Assembly: GCA_027622655.1 (NCBI GenBank)
Contig: JAQBYI010000018.1
Coordinates: 1-59,085 of the forward strand
Direction: 5' to 3'
Length of the DNA: 59,085 bases
From: Gemmatimonadota bacterium
GTDB taxonomy: Bacteria; Gemmatimonadota; Gemmatimonadetes; Gemmatimonadales; Gemmatimonadaceae
In this document: positions 33,569 to 43,447 of the stretch, in pieces
Numbering within the stretch: position 1 is the stretch's first letter
How the letters are laid out: each line of letters opens with the position of its first letter
Program-made: the position numbers and the translations under genes
Notes under the pieces: model-generated
Told to the model about the DNA's origin: nothing
Databases searched by the model: none
The model's input: the letters and a program-made list of their open reading frames with translations, nothing else

Positions 33569-36097
33569 TCAGTCGCTGCGGAGCGCCATGTTCGGGTCGG
33601 CCTTTGCGGCGCGGCGCGCGGGCGCGGTGCTAGCCGCGAGAGCTGCTGTGAGCAGAACAGCGGCGACAATGCCGAACACTACCGGGTCGCGGGCCGACTG
33701 CTCAAAGAGCAAGGGCTGCACCTGCGAACTCAGTGCGAGCGCAACGGCCGTCCCGGCGGCGATTCCGATCAGCGCGACCTGCAATCCCTGACGCATGACG
33801 AGACGCGTCAAGTCACCGGTCTGTGCTCCGAGCGCGACACGCACTCCGAGTTCGTGCATGCGTTGGGCGACGTTGTACCCTATGACGCCATACAGGCCGA
33901 TGGCGGCGACCACGAGAGCCAGCCCGCCGAACGCGACGAACATCGTGGCGCCGAAGCGCCAGGCACGCTGTTGACTCGAGATCAGGTCGCGCAGCGGGCG
34001 GGTCGTGATGTACGATTGGCCGGGCATCAACGGCTGGAGTGCCTTTCGGATGGTCTCGCCGGCCAGCGCGGGGTCGCCGCGCACCCTGGCGATGAGATAG
34101 CTGCCGCGTTCCGCCCGGTACTGATTCATCGGCATGTAGTAGCGAAACCGGTCGTCGCCATTGAGTTCCTGTTGCGCGGCATCTTCGGCGATTCCGACGA
34201 TGGTCGTGTATTCCGCCGTGTCGCTTCCAACGCGCATCTGTTTGCCGATGGCGTCCTGACACGGCCACAGCACAGCCGCCATTGCCGCGCTCACGACAGC
34301 GACGTTGCCGGTGCCCGCGCGGTCGGTATCGGCGAACGGCCGACCGCGGATGATCTGCGTACCCATCGCGGCGAAATAGTCGGGGGTGGCGGTCTGGTAG
34401 CTGAACCGACCCAGTCGACGGACTGAGTCGATTCCCGCAACGAACAACTGAGTTGATGAAGTGCTCCAAAACGGGACACTGCTCACAACGGCTGCATGCT
34501 CGACGCCGGGCTGCGCTTGAGTGGTCTCTAGCAGGCGCTGGTTGAGCGAGATCAGCTGAGTGTCGGGGAGTGACGTGCCGCGCAGATTGCGACTGACAAG
34601 CACCGCCGGATCGGAATCGAAACCGAGGCGCATGGACCGGACATGCGAGAAACTCTTCACGAACAGTCCGGCGCCGACTAGCAAGACGACTGACATAGTC
34701 ATCTGCAGGATGAGGAGTCCGCTGCGCAGCCTCGAACGGCCGTGCGTTCCTTCCCGGGCGCCGGCCTTGAGGTCGCCGGCGATTCCCGAGCGCCCCGAGA
34801 CGAGGATTGGCGCCAGTCCGGTGAGCACAGCGGCGACAATTGCGAGCCCGGCCGACACGCCGAGCGTGCGCCAGTCTGTAGCCACGGGAATCGCAGCACC
34901 GTCGCCGACAAAGAGTTGACGCAGCGCAGCGCCACCCCATTGGGCGATCAGCACGCCGGCGGCGCAGCCAACCAACGCGAGCATCAAGCTTTCGGTGAAC
35001 CACTGTGCCACAAGGCGACTGCGGGCCACTCCAAGTGCGATGCGCACTGCGGTTTCACGCCGCCGCCGAAGCGCGCGAGAGAGAAACAGGTTCGCGACGT
35101 TCGAGCAGGCAATGAGAAGTACGATGATCGCGATGCCGCCGACCCAGCGTACGGTCTTCGCTTCGACAGACGGATCGGGGCCGGCGGCAGTCTTCAAGGC
35201 ACCGGCAAATGCGCGCGGCCTTGCAATTTCGGCAGGCGTGTTGCGCGGTTCCTGCGCGGTTTGCGCCGCCCAGCTTTTCATGTATGCCTGAGTCAAGTCG
35301 GCGGACGCAGACTCGACGCTCACGTCGGCACTGCGCCGGACCATCATGTCCATCCATCCCCAGTTATAGCGCGTGAAGTACGTGGTTCTGTCGGCCTCGC
35401 CCGGGCTCGATCCTGCGTATGTGGTGATCGGCAGGTAGGCGACTGGCGGGTTGCCATCGAATATTCCCACGAATCCCTTCGGGGTCACACCGACAATCGT
35501 GCTTGGCACGTTGTTGATCTGCAGAACTTCACCCAGCACGTCGTCTCGCCCACCGAACTCGGATTGCCAGAACTCGTAACTGAGTAGTGCGACCTCTGCG
35601 CCTCTGGGCGTCGTGTCCTCCGCGGCTACAAAGAAACGACCGATGGCCGGCTTGGCGTCAAAGAAGTCGAAAAATGTCGCACCTACGACACCGACCTGGC
35701 GTTCACGAGCGGCCGTGCCGGATCCGACGGCGAGCGTACGCGTTGTGAACGGCGCGTACTGACTGAACGTCGTCGTAAATTTTCGAAGGTCGAGGTACCG
35801 GGTGTACTGGCTTACGCCGCCCGTGAATTCCTGACCCCGAAACGTCTCCCGCAAGTACACACGGTTCACGCTCGCCGGGTCGCGCATGTACGGAAACGGC
35901 TTGAACATCAGGCGGTCGACAATACCGAACATCGCCGTATTGGCCCCAATTCCCAGGCCGAGTGTCAGGATGACGGTGATCGTGAACGCCGGCGACCGAC
36001 GAAGGCCGCGGAACGCATACCGTGCGTCTTGCAGGACGGTTTCGAGCCGGGCGGGCATGGCGCGACGTGGCGAGGTGGCGCGTGAGGGGTCGCTCAT
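33569..36097 (-). CDS. ADOP-type orphan ABC permease (MacB/FtsX fold)
   Basis: An 842-residue inner-membrane protein of the duplicated orphan permease group, best known from Acidobacteria. The N-terminus RYAFRGLRRSPAFTITVIL and LGIGANTAMFGIVD are typical. Two FtsX-like cores each follow a periplasmic MacB_PCD domain; the second ends with a PNMALRSD tail. About eight transmembrane segments are predicted. No ATPase gene is adjacent, as expected for this orphan group. The transported molecule is unknown. The ATG at 36097 (MSDPSR) is the likely start; 21 codons upstream look unnatural. A second member is divergent at 36297. Confidence 0.87.
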   Translation of the reverse strand: MSDPSRATSPRRAMPARLETVLQDARYAFRGLRRSPAFTITVILTLGLGIGANTAMFGIVDRLMFKPFPYMRDPASVNRVYLRETFRGQEFTGGVSQYTRYLDLRKFTTTFSQYAPFTTRTLAVGSGTAARERQVGVVGATFFDFFDAKPAIGRFFVAAEDTTPRGAEVALLSYEFWQSEFGGRDDVLGEVLQINNVPSTIVGVTPKGFVGIFDGNPPVAYLPITTYAGSSPGEADRTTYFTRYNWGWMDMMVRRSADVSVESASADLTQAYMKSWAAQTAQEPRNTPAEIARPRAFAGALKTAAGPDPSVEAKTVRWVGGIAIIVLLIACSNVANLFLSRALRRRRETAVRIALGVARSRLVAQWFTESLMLALVGCAAGVLIAQWGGAALRQLFVGDGAAIPVATDWRTLGVSAGLAIVAAVLTGLAPILVSGRSGIAGDLKAGAREGTHGRSRLRSGLLILQMTMSVVLLVGAGLFVKSFSHVRSMRLGFDSDPAVLVSRNLRGTSLPDTQLISLNQRLLETTQAQPGVEHAAVVSSVPFWSTSSTQLFVAGIDSVRRLGRFSYQTATPDYFAAMGTQIIRGRPFADTDRAGTGNVAVVSAAMAAVLWPCQDAIGKQMRVGSDTAEYTTIVGIAEDAAQQELNGDDRFRYYMPMNQYRAERGSYLIARVRGDPALAGETIRKALQPLMPGQSYITTRPLRDLISSQQRAWRFGATMFVAFGGLALVVAAIGLYGVIGYNVAQRMHELGVRVALGAQTGDLTRLVMRQGLQVALIGIAAGTAVALALSSQVQPLLFEQSARDPVVFGIVAAVLLTAALAASTAPARRAAKADPNMALRSD

Positions 36098-36296
36098 ACC
36101 CGAATTTGACACCGGCTGGGGGCATAGCGTTGCGTACGGCCAGGCGGCGAACAAACCCAATCCCCTGACGGGGTGTCAGAAACAAGACGGCCCACGGCTT
36201 CGGTTAGGACTTGCAGGGCCGGCGCGACGTGTGTCCGCAGCCTTCGCGACGGTGCGTACGTAAGCACTGCTAGTCAGGCCCACCGCTGGAGACGAG

Positions 36297-38861
36297 ATGC
36301 AGAACCTGAAAGTCGCCTTCCGTTCGCTCCGCAAGACGCCGTTCGTCACGGTGATCGCAGTAGTGTCGCTTGCCCTTGGCATTGGCGCCAACGCCGCGAT
36401 TTACTCGTCGTTCGACCAGATGCTGCTCAGGCCGGTGCCCGCCGTGCCGAACACCGACGAACTGGTCAAGCTTGGTGCGCCGGGACCGAAGCCGGGGAGC
36501 CAATCGTGCAACGACGCTGGCGGGTGTGACGTAGTGTTCAGCTACCCGATGTTTCGAGACCTCGAGAAGGCGCAGTCGCCGTTCACGGCGATTGCGGCGC
36601 ACAACAGTTTCGGCGCGAATCTCTCGTACGACAACCAGACTGAAAGTGGGCAGGGTCTCTACGTTTCCGGTTCCTACTTCCCCGTGCTCCAGTTGCAGGC
36701 GGCACTCGGGCGGTTGCTGACGCCGGCGGACGATCAGATCATTGGCGGGCATTCGGTGGCAGTCCTCAGCCATGCCTACTGGGAAACACGGCTCGGCGCC
36801 GACAGTACGGTGCTGGACAAGCAAATCCTCGTGCGCGGTCACCCGTTCACGATTGTCGGTGTCGCACCTAAGGGATTCAACGGCATCACGGTGGGCCAGC
36901 GACCGAAGATCTTCATTCCGATTTCGATGCGCGGCGTAATCAGCCCCACGGTGGTGGGCGCGTTCGAGCGGCGAAACTGGTATTGGATATACGTGTTTGC
37001 GCGACGAAAGTCGGGTGTGGAAATCGAGCAAGCTCGCGTGGCGATCAATCAGACGTACCGTCCGATCATCAACGATGTTGAAGCGCCTCTGCAGCAGAAT
37101 ATGAGTCCGGAGACGCTCGAGAAGTTCAAGGCGAAGCTGCTGACGGTAGAGCCTGGCAAGACCGGACAGAGCGGAATCGAACGCGACGCAAAGACGCCGC
37201 TTTTCTTCCTGCTCGCAACGACAGCGATCGTGCTGCTCATTGCCTGCGCCAACATCGCGAACCTCCTCCTTGCACGGGCAGCCAATCGCTCGACTGAGCT
37301 CGCGGTGCGGCTGTCGCTCGGTGCGCGACGGTCGCAGCTCATTGGGCAGCTACTCACAGAGTCGTTCATGCTCGCCACGATGGGCGGCATCGCGAGCATC
37401 ATGGTCGCCAAGTGGACACTGGCGCTGATCATGGCGCTCCTTCCCGCCGAAATCGCGCTCGACATTATGCTCGAGCTTCAGCCGGCCGCCATCGTGTTCA
37501 CGGCGATCGTGGCGATCGGTACCGGCTTTGCGTTCGGAATTCTCCCGGCAGTGCTCAGCACGCGGCCCGACCTCGACGCCGTGTTGCGCGCTGGATCAGG
37601 CAAGATCTCGGGCGCACGGACTGCCGCGCGTTTTCGGACCGCGTTGGCCACGGCGCAGATTGCCCTTTCCATGGCACTGCTGATGACGGCGGGGCTCTTT
37701 CTCAAGAGCCTCGACAAGGTGAGCCGCGCAGATATGGGGCTGAACGTGGACAACGTCGTGACGTTCAGCCTCAATCCGCAACTGAGCGGGTATGAACCGT
37801 CTCGTTCTGCGGTGCTGTTTGCACGCGTCGAACAAGAACTCGCCGCGCTACCCGGTGTGCAGGGCGCGTCGACTGCAATGGTGCCGCTCCTGGGCGGAAG
37901 CAGCTGGGGAAACAGCGTGAGCGTTCAGGGTTTCGAGCGCGGACCCGACACCGACGCAAACTCCCGGTACAATGAGATCGGCCCCGACTACTTCAAGACA
38001 GTCGGCGCGACGTTGCTGGCGGGGCGTGAGTTTACGGCCGGTGATTCGCGCGGCGCGCCTCGCGTTGCCGTCGTCAACGAGACATTCGCAAAGAAGTTCG
38101 GTCTTGGAGCGGACGCCGTCGGAAAGTTCATTGGCGATGGCGCGCGCGATTCGTTGACGATCCAGATAGTGGGACTCGTCAAGGATGCCAAGTATTCCGA
38201 GGTGAAGGACGTCATACCGCCAGTCTACTTCACGCCGTTCAAGCAAGACACAACGGCGGGAACCGCGTACTTCTATGTTCGGGCGTCCGGCGACCCGACG
38301 GCACTGCTCCGGGCGATTCCGGCGCTCATGAAGCGGATCGATCCGACGTTGCCGGTCGATGACTTGAAGACGATGCCGCAACAGGTTCGGGAGAGCGTAT
38401 TTCTCGATCGGATGATCGGAACACTTTCAACGCTGTTTGCCCTGCTGGCGACGCTACTCGCGTCAGTCGGCCTGTATGGCGTGCTCGCGTACTCAGTGAC
38501 GCAGCGTACGCGCGAAATCGGCGTGCGCATGGCGCTCGGTGCTGACCGCGGCCGCGTGCGGACGATGATGCTGCGTCAGGTAGGAATCATGGCAGCAATC
38601 GGCGCGCCGATCGGGGTGGCGGCGGCGATAGGCCTGGCGAAAGGTGCGCAGTCGATGTTGTTCGAGATGCAGGGAACAGATCCGGTCGTCATCGCGGTAT
38701 CTGTGTTGGTCCTGACTACCGTTGCGCTCGGTGCCGGGTTCGTGCCGGCGGTGCGTGCATCGCGCATTGATCCGATGCAGCGTTGCGGTACGAATAGTTT
38801 CGCGATTTCTCAGACCAGAGTCAGTTGCGCAGCGGCTTTCCGGTCTCGAGCATGTGCTTGA
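36297..38861 (+). CDS. ADOP-type orphan ABC permease with shifted C-terminus
   Basis: An 854-residue inner-membrane protein with the same layout as its divergent neighbour: LKVAFRSLRKTPFVTVIA, LGIGANAAIYSSFDQ, a MacB-like periplasmic domain, a first core with LLIACANIANLLLARA and a second with VGLYGVLAYSVTQRTREIGV. Family members end in RASRIDPMxALRYE. Here the sequence reads RASRIDPMQ and then shifts to RCGTNS plus a 24-residue tail. Adding one base near 38780 restores ALRYE and a stop at 38795-38797, before the convergent fadN gene. As written, the tail overlaps fadN by 41 bases. A real frameshift or a sequencing error would explain this. GGAGACGAG precedes the ATG. Confidence 0.86.
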   Translation: MQNLKVAFRSLRKTPFVTVIAVVSLALGIGANAAIYSSFDQMLLRPVPAVPNTDELVKLGAPGPKPGSQSCNDAGGCDVVFSYPMFRDLEKAQSPFTAIAAHNSFGANLSYDNQTESGQGLYVSGSYFPVLQLQAALGRLLTPADDQIIGGHSVAVLSHAYWETRLGADSTVLDKQILVRGHPFTIVGVAPKGFNGITVGQRPKIFIPISMRGVISPTVVGAFERRNWYWIYVFARRKSGVEIEQARVAINQTYRPIINDVEAPLQQNMSPETLEKFKAKLLTVEPGKTGQSGIERDAKTPLFFLLATTAIVLLIACANIANLLLARAANRSTELAVRLSLGARRSQLIGQLLTESFMLATMGGIASIMVAKWTLALIMALLPAEIALDIMLELQPAAIVFTAIVAIGTGFAFGILPAVLSTRPDLDAVLRAGSGKISGARTAARFRTALATAQIALSMALLMTAGLFLKSLDKVSRADMGLNVDNVVTFSLNPQLSGYEPSRSAVLFARVEQELAALPGVQGASTAMVPLLGGSSWGNSVSVQGFERGPDTDANSRYNEIGPDYFKTVGATLLAGREFTAGDSRGAPRVAVVNETFAKKFGLGADAVGKFIGDGARDSLTIQIVGLVKDAKYSEVKDVIPPVYFTPFKQDTTAGTAYFYVRASGDPTALLRAIPALMKRIDPTLPVDDLKTMPQQVRESVFLDRMIGTLSTLFALLATLLASVGLYGVLAYSVTQRTREIGVRMALGADRGRVRTMMLRQVGIMAAIGAPIGVAAAIGLAKGAQSMLFEMQGTDPVVIAVSVLVLTTVALGAGFVPAVRASRIDPMQRCGTNSFAISQTRVSCAAAFRSRACA

Positions 38862-41208
38862 TGCGCGCCTGAGTCTCCTCGGTACCGAGGAGCTTGAGGA
38901 ACGCTTCGCGCTCAAGTTCGAGAATATCCTGCTCCGTGACGTTTCGCGGCGGGCCGTCGCCGCCGGACAGCACGTATGCCACCTGTTTGCCAATAAAAAC
39001 GTCGTGCGCGCTCGCCTGACCGCCTTCCTGGAATGCAAAGAGCGCATAGTTGAGGTTGCCGAGTGCTTCGCGACCGAGTGCGCGGACCGTCTTCATCGTT
39101 GGCGCGACGTAGTCAGGTGCGAGATCGAGCACGCGCGCCTTGGCATCTGCGATGAGCAAGTCGCGGTTCATCGTGATGCGATCAGCGACGGGCCGCAGGA
39201 ATCCCATTTTCCGTGCCTCATGCGCGCTTGTGCTCATCTGCGCGAGCGCGATGAGCTTGAACGCACGCTTGACCGCCTCGAACGGGTCGGCCTCTTCATA
39301 CGGTTCGAGCGCGCCGGTGAACCGGAACAGCATCTCTTTCGTGCCGCACCCGCCTGGAATCAGCCCGACGCCAACTTCAACGAGACCCATGTACAACTCG
39401 GCGTGGGCCTGAATACGATCGGCGTGCAGCGATAGTTCGCACCCGCCACCGAGCGTTAGCCCGAATGGTGCGGCGACGACGGGGAAGGGCGCAAACCGCA
39501 CGCTCATCACGGAATCCTGGAATCGCCGAACTGCCGCGTCGAGCAACGCCCATTCGCCGGCGGCGACGGCGAACGCGACCTGACCAAGATTTGCACCGGC
39601 TGTGAACGTACGCGAATCATCGTTGCCGATCACTAGGCCGACGTACCCTTCTCTGGAAATCCGGTCGATGGTCTGTGCTAGCACATCGAGCACACCGCTA
39701 CTGAGCGTATTCATCTTGCCGCAGAACTCGAGGCAGAGCACACCGTCGCCGATGTCCACGCAACGCGCATCGTCGTTGGCGATGAGCACGTGACCAGCCG
39801 GCCGAAGGCCGACGTCGGGCGGGTTTCCAGCGTTTCGCAGTTCAGCGAGTGAGATTTGTCCCGGCACCGGCTCAGCGACAATGCGCTTCGGGAGAATCCC
39901 GGCCGGCCCGACCGCCTCCGGGCTCTCAAATCCAGGGACCATCACGCCCTTCTTTCCGGTCTTGTAGAAAGCGTTTCCAGTGGCGGCGATCAACGCTGGT
40001 TCCGACAGGCCTGCCGAGTTGAATTCTTTGCGTAACCAGGAAAGTCCCAGCGCGTCCATCACCTTGTACGGGCCTATTTCCCACGCGAATCCCCACTCGA
40101 GCGCACGGTCGACGGATGTGATGTCGTACGCCAGTTCGGGCGTCGTGTCGGCGACGTAGTGCGAACTCTCGACGAACATCCTTCGCAGAAACTCACCGTG
40201 GCGCCCGCGAATGCTGCGTGCCTTTCGCACGCGCTGGGCGGCAGGCAACCTGAGAATCTCGTCCATCGTGGATGTTGAGACTTTCTTCTGCGGGCGGTAT
40301 TCAAGCGTCTTCCAGTCGAGCGTGTGGATTTCCTTGCCGACACGCTTGTAGAACCCTTCGCCGGTTTTCGCACCGAGCCGGTTTTGCTTGACGAGCTCCG
40401 CCACCCACGGCGGCATGGAAAAGTCTTCTCCGGTAGCCAGTGACAGGCCTGCAGTGACGTGCGCCAGCGTGTCGATGCCCGAAAGGTCGCCGGTACGAAA
40501 CGTCGCGCTCTTGGCGCGGGCGATCAGTGGGCCGGTGAGCGTGTCGACTTCGTCAATAGTGAGGTCGAGCTGCATCATGAGCCGCATCGTCGTCGCCCAG
40601 CCTGCGATGCCGATGCGGTTGGCGACGAACCCGGGTGCATCCTTCGCGATGACAATGCCCTTTCCGAGAACACGTTCGTGGAAATGGCGAATCGCGGAGA
40701 TGACATCCTGGGCCGTGTGAGCCGTCGGGATGATCTCCAGCAGGTGCATGTAGCGCACCGGATTGAAATAGTGCGTGCCGCAGAAGTTCCGTTTGAACAC
40801 GGCGCTGCGACCCTGCAGTAGCACGGTCATGGGGATGCCCGATGTGTTGCTCGTCACGATGGCGTTGGGCGCAACGCGCTCGAGCTTCGCGAAGAGTTCC
40901 TGCTTGGGTGCGGCCTTCTCGATGATGGCCTCGACGATCCAATCGCAGCCCGCGAGGAGATCGAGATGATCAGCGGTGTTGCCGGTGGTGATCAGCGCAG
41001 CGCGGTCGGCGTCGAGGAAGGCGGCCGGTTTCGCCTTGATCGCCTTCTCGAGTCCCTTCCTGGCTGGACCGGAGCGATCCGGCGACTTGGGATCGTCGGA
41101 TCCCGGGATGTCGAGCAGAACGGCCGGAATGCCGACCGACGCGGAAAGCGCGGCGACTCCCGCTCCCATGATTCCTGCTCCGACGACTCCAATCCGGCGA
41201 ATGCGCAT
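38821..41208 (-). CDS. fadN: 3-hydroxyacyl-CoA dehydrogenase/enoyl-CoA hydratase (FadN type)
   Basis: A 795-residue bifunctional beta-oxidation enzyme. The N-terminal half is the dehydrogenase: NAD-binding IGVVGAGIMGAGVAAL at the start, VTSNTSGIP and RNFCGTHYFNPVRYMHLLE, then a C-terminal dehydrogenase domain with KTGEGFYKRVG. The last ~330 residues are a crotonase domain (FTAGANLGQ, GLTLGGGCELSLHADRIQA). This order, dehydrogenase first, is the FadN type of Bacillus, the reverse of E. coli FadB. Together with the thiolase at 29039 it gives the hydration, oxidation and thiolysis steps. The upstream gap carries a structured repeat. Confidence 0.88.
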   Translation of the reverse strand: MRIRRIGVVGAGIMGAGVAALSASVGIPAVLLDIPGSDDPKSPDRSGPARKGLEKAIKAKPAAFLDADRAALITTGNTADHLDLLAGCDWIVEAIIEKAAPKQELFAKLERVAPNAIVTSNTSGIPMTVLLQGRSAVFKRNFCGTHYFNPVRYMHLLEIIPTAHTAQDVISAIRHFHERVLGKGIVIAKDAPGFVANRIGIAGWATTMRLMMQLDLTIDEVDTLTGPLIARAKSATFRTGDLSGIDTLAHVTAGLSLATGEDFSMPPWVAELVKQNRLGAKTGEGFYKRVGKEIHTLDWKTLEYRPQKKVSTSTMDEILRLPAAQRVRKARSIRGRHGEFLRRMFVESSHYVADTTPELAYDITSVDRALEWGFAWEIGPYKVMDALGLSWLRKEFNSAGLSEPALIAATGNAFYKTGKKGVMVPGFESPEAVGPAGILPKRIVAEPVPGQISLAELRNAGNPPDVGLRPAGHVLIANDDARCVDIGDGVLCLEFCGKMNTLSSGVLDVLAQTIDRISREGYVGLVIGNDDSRTFTAGANLGQVAFAVAAGEWALLDAAVRRFQDSVMSVRFAPFPVVAAPFGLTLGGGCELSLHADRIQAHAELYMGLVEVGVGLIPGGCGTKEMLFRFTGALEPYEEADPFEAVKRAFKLIALAQMSTSAHEARKMGFLRPVADRITMNRDLLIADAKARVLDLAPDYVAPTMKTVRALGREALGNLNYALFAFQEGGQASAHDVFIGKQVAYVLSGGDGPPRNVTEQDILELEREAFLKLLGTEETQARIKHMLETGKPLRN

Positions 41209-41237
41209 AAGGCTTAGGTCTCGGCTCTAACTGTTAA

Positions 41238-41316
41238 CGGATGAACGCGGACAGGGCGAATGCCAACGGATACTGCAAGCTAATCCGTGGAGGTTGCCTC
41301 AATCCGCGTTCATCCG
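41238..41316. repeat. Nested inverted repeat between fadN and S9 peptidase genes
   Basis: CGGATGAACGCGGA (41238-41251) pairs with TCCGCGTTCATCCG (41303-41316); within the 51-base spacer, ACGGAT (41266-41271) pairs with ATCCGT (41283-41288). The nested layout and the word GGAT(G)AACGCGG suggest a dispersed repeat unit or structured RNA rather than a simple terminator. No T-tract follows. Confidence 0.6.
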
Positions 41317-41324
41317 GTTACTAC

Positions 41325-41360
41325 GAGAGCGCCGAGAGCGCCGAGAGCGCCGAGAGCGCG
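41325..41360. repeat. Four tandem copies of a 9-base unit (GAGAGCGCC)
   Basis: Three exact copies and one with a final-base change abut the S9 peptidase stop at 41361. The unit is non-coding here. Together with the adjacent inverted repeat it forms a compact repetitive intergenic block. Confidence 0.85.
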
Positions 41361-43412
41361 CTATTCCTGCGTAACCGGTTTCATACTCCCGCGCGCGTGC
41401 TGTTTGAACCAGTCGCGCAGGTAGAGCTGCGTGCGGATGAAGTTCGACGGCTTCGAACTGGTGCCGTGCCATTCGTCGTTGAAGCGCACCATCTTGGTCG
41501 GGACCTTCCTGATCTTCAGTGCCTCATAGAACTCTTCCGTCTGTGCGATTGGCGTGCGCAGGTCGTTTACGCCAGTCATCAACATCGTCGGCGTCGTGAC
41601 GTTGCCTACGTACATCAGCGGCGAGCGGGTCAGGTATTCCGACGGATCTTCCCACGGGAGTTTCTCGAAGTTCCGGTACCAGCCCGGGCTGTCAGTGTTG
41701 CCGACGAAACTGAGCCAGTTGATGACCGGACAGTTGGCGGACGCCGCAGCGAAGCGGTCGGTATGGCCAACGATCCACGCAGTGAGCACGCCGCCACCGC
41801 TGCACCCATAAACAAACATGTTCTGCGTGTCGATGTACCCCTTTCCGATGACCTCGTCGACGCCCTTCATCAGATCGTCGTAGTCTTTGCCGGGGTAGGC
41901 ATTCTTGATTGCGTTTCCAAACTTGCTGCCGTACCCGGTGCTGCCTCGCGGATTGGTGTAGAGGGTGACGAATCCGTTCGCGGCGTTTTCCTGATATGCA
42001 AAGTTGAACGCGACGTTGTACATGCTGTGCGGTCCGCCGTGGATCGAAAGCATGAGCGGATACTTCTTGTTCGCGTCGAAGTCCGGCGGCTTCACGATCC
42101 AACCCTGAATTCGAAGTCCATCCACCGAGGTGTACCAGACTTCCTCGACCGCGCCGAGTTTCTTGCCAAACAACACGTCGGCATTGACTTCGGTGAGCTG
42201 CTTGACCTGCCCCGGTGTCCGAACGTTGAACGAGACGATATCGCTTGGTCTGAGCGACGACGTGAGAGTGCCGACCGCGATGCCGCTGGGATGGATATCG
42301 GACACGCTCAACATATGATTGCCGTCGGTAACCTTGCGGGCCTGCCCAGCTGTCGTGACGAAGTAAAGGTTTGCAGAGCCTTCACTTTGCACGGTAAAGT
42401 AGATGCCGCTTCCGTCGGCGGCCCACGTGAGGTTTTGCGGTGACCGATCCATGTCGAGGAGGAGGCGGGAGCCGGATCCGTCGGTGCCCATCAAGTACAG
42501 CTTCGAGTCCGTCCAAGTGTCGGTGGACTGGTCATAACCCGTGTAGGCTATCCACTTGCCGTCGGGCGACACCTCTGGGCTGTTGTCCGGGCCGCTCCGA
42601 GTCGTCAACTGCTTGATCGAACCAGTCGCGATGTCCGCCGTGTACACATCGGACTGGCGCCACTCGTACTCGGCGTCGGGGACGCGCGGTCCCGCCGCGT
42701 AAATCAGCGACTTCCCGTCCGGTGTCCATATGCCGGCTCCCGCGCTCCATTCGCCGGACGTGATCTGGCGTGGTGTCCCACCGTCAGCCGGTACCACGAA
42801 CAAGTGCTGTACCGCGTCGGCGGTGAAGCCCTGACGGTCCTGGCGGTAATCGAGCTTCTCAACCACGCGGGGTGCCTCCGTCCACTTCGCACCACGCGGC
42901 CGAAACTCCGCGAGCTGGCCTTCGGCACGCGCGGCCGGCGCTTTGTTGGGTACTTGGGTGGTGAACGCCAGCGACCTGCCGTCCGGTGACCAACGAACAT
43001 TTCCGGGCGCCGACGTCAGTCGCGTGACCTGTGTGACGGCACCTTCGGCATCCATGTAACGGACGAAAATCTGTGCCGTGTTGTTTGGTTCGCCTTGCGT
43101 GGTGTACACGATGCGCGAACCGTCAGGCGACCAGCTTGGCGCACTGCCATCCACGAGCTTTCGCGACTTCGTGCCGTCGGCGTTCATGATGTAGACGGAC
43201 GACTGTCGCGAGTCGTTCAGCTTGTCGACCCAGGTCCTCGTGTAGATGATCCGCGTGCCGTCGGGCGACATTTGTGGATTCGAAACGCCTTCCCACTCGA
43301 GGTAGTCGGCGAGCGTCAAACGGGTGGATTGCTGCGCCGGGAGAACAGACGAGGTGGACGCGATGACGGCGAGGCCGGTCACGGCAATAGCCAGTGTCCG
43401 CATGGTTTTCAT
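41361..43412 (-). CDS. S9-family prolyl oligopeptidase-like peptidase, exported
   Basis: A 683-residue serine peptidase with a signal peptide (residues ~1-27, ending VLPAQQ). The first ~400 residues are a WD40/TolB-like propeller (SPDGTRIIYTRTW, WSPDGSRIVYT, WTPDGKSLIYAAG, SPDGKWIAYTGY). The C-terminal alpha/beta hydrolase has the nucleophile elbow YGCSGGG (Ser near residue 538), the Asp in MTGVNDLRTP and the His in DEWHGTSSKP. It resembles acylaminoacyl or dipeptidyl peptidases that trim short peptides. AAGGAG lies just before the ATG. It is divergent from the DAACS symporter. Confidence 0.9.
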   Translation of the reverse strand: MKTMRTLAIAVTGLAVIASTSSVLPAQQSTRLTLADYLEWEGVSNPQMSPDGTRIIYTRTWVDKLNDSRQSSVYIMNADGTKSRKLVDGSAPSWSPDGSRIVYTTQGEPNNTAQIFVRYMDAEGAVTQVTRLTSAPGNVRWSPDGRSLAFTTQVPNKAPAARAEGQLAEFRPRGAKWTEAPRVVEKLDYRQDRQGFTADAVQHLFVVPADGGTPRQITSGEWSAGAGIWTPDGKSLIYAAGPRVPDAEYEWRQSDVYTADIATGSIKQLTTRSGPDNSPEVSPDGKWIAYTGYDQSTDTWTDSKLYLMGTDGSGSRLLLDMDRSPQNLTWAADGSGIYFTVQSEGSANLYFVTTAGQARKVTDGNHMLSVSDIHPSGIAVGTLTSSLRPSDIVSFNVRTPGQVKQLTEVNADVLFGKKLGAVEEVWYTSVDGLRIQGWIVKPPDFDANKKYPLMLSIHGGPHSMYNVAFNFAYQENAANGFVTLYTNPRGSTGYGSKFGNAIKNAYPGKDYDDLMKGVDEVIGKGYIDTQNMFVYGCSGGGVLTAWIVGHTDRFAAASANCPVINWLSFVGNTDSPGWYRNFEKLPWEDPSEYLTRSPLMYVGNVTTPTMLMTGVNDLRTPIAQTEEFYEALKIRKVPTKMVRFNDEWHGTSSKPSNFIRTQLYLRDWFKQHARGSMKPVTQE

Positions 43413-43447
43413 ATTGGCTCCTTCTTATGGAATGGCGGGATGACCGA

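Noticed and set aside
36162-36179. Small inverted repeats (CCCCTGACGGGG and CTGAC/GTCAG) between the divergent ADOP genes
   Set aside because: Arms of four to five bases are expected by chance in GC-rich DNA; no T-tract.
41325-41360. Tandem repeat as a CRISPR array
   Set aside because: The units are only 9 bases with no spacers, and no cas genes are present.
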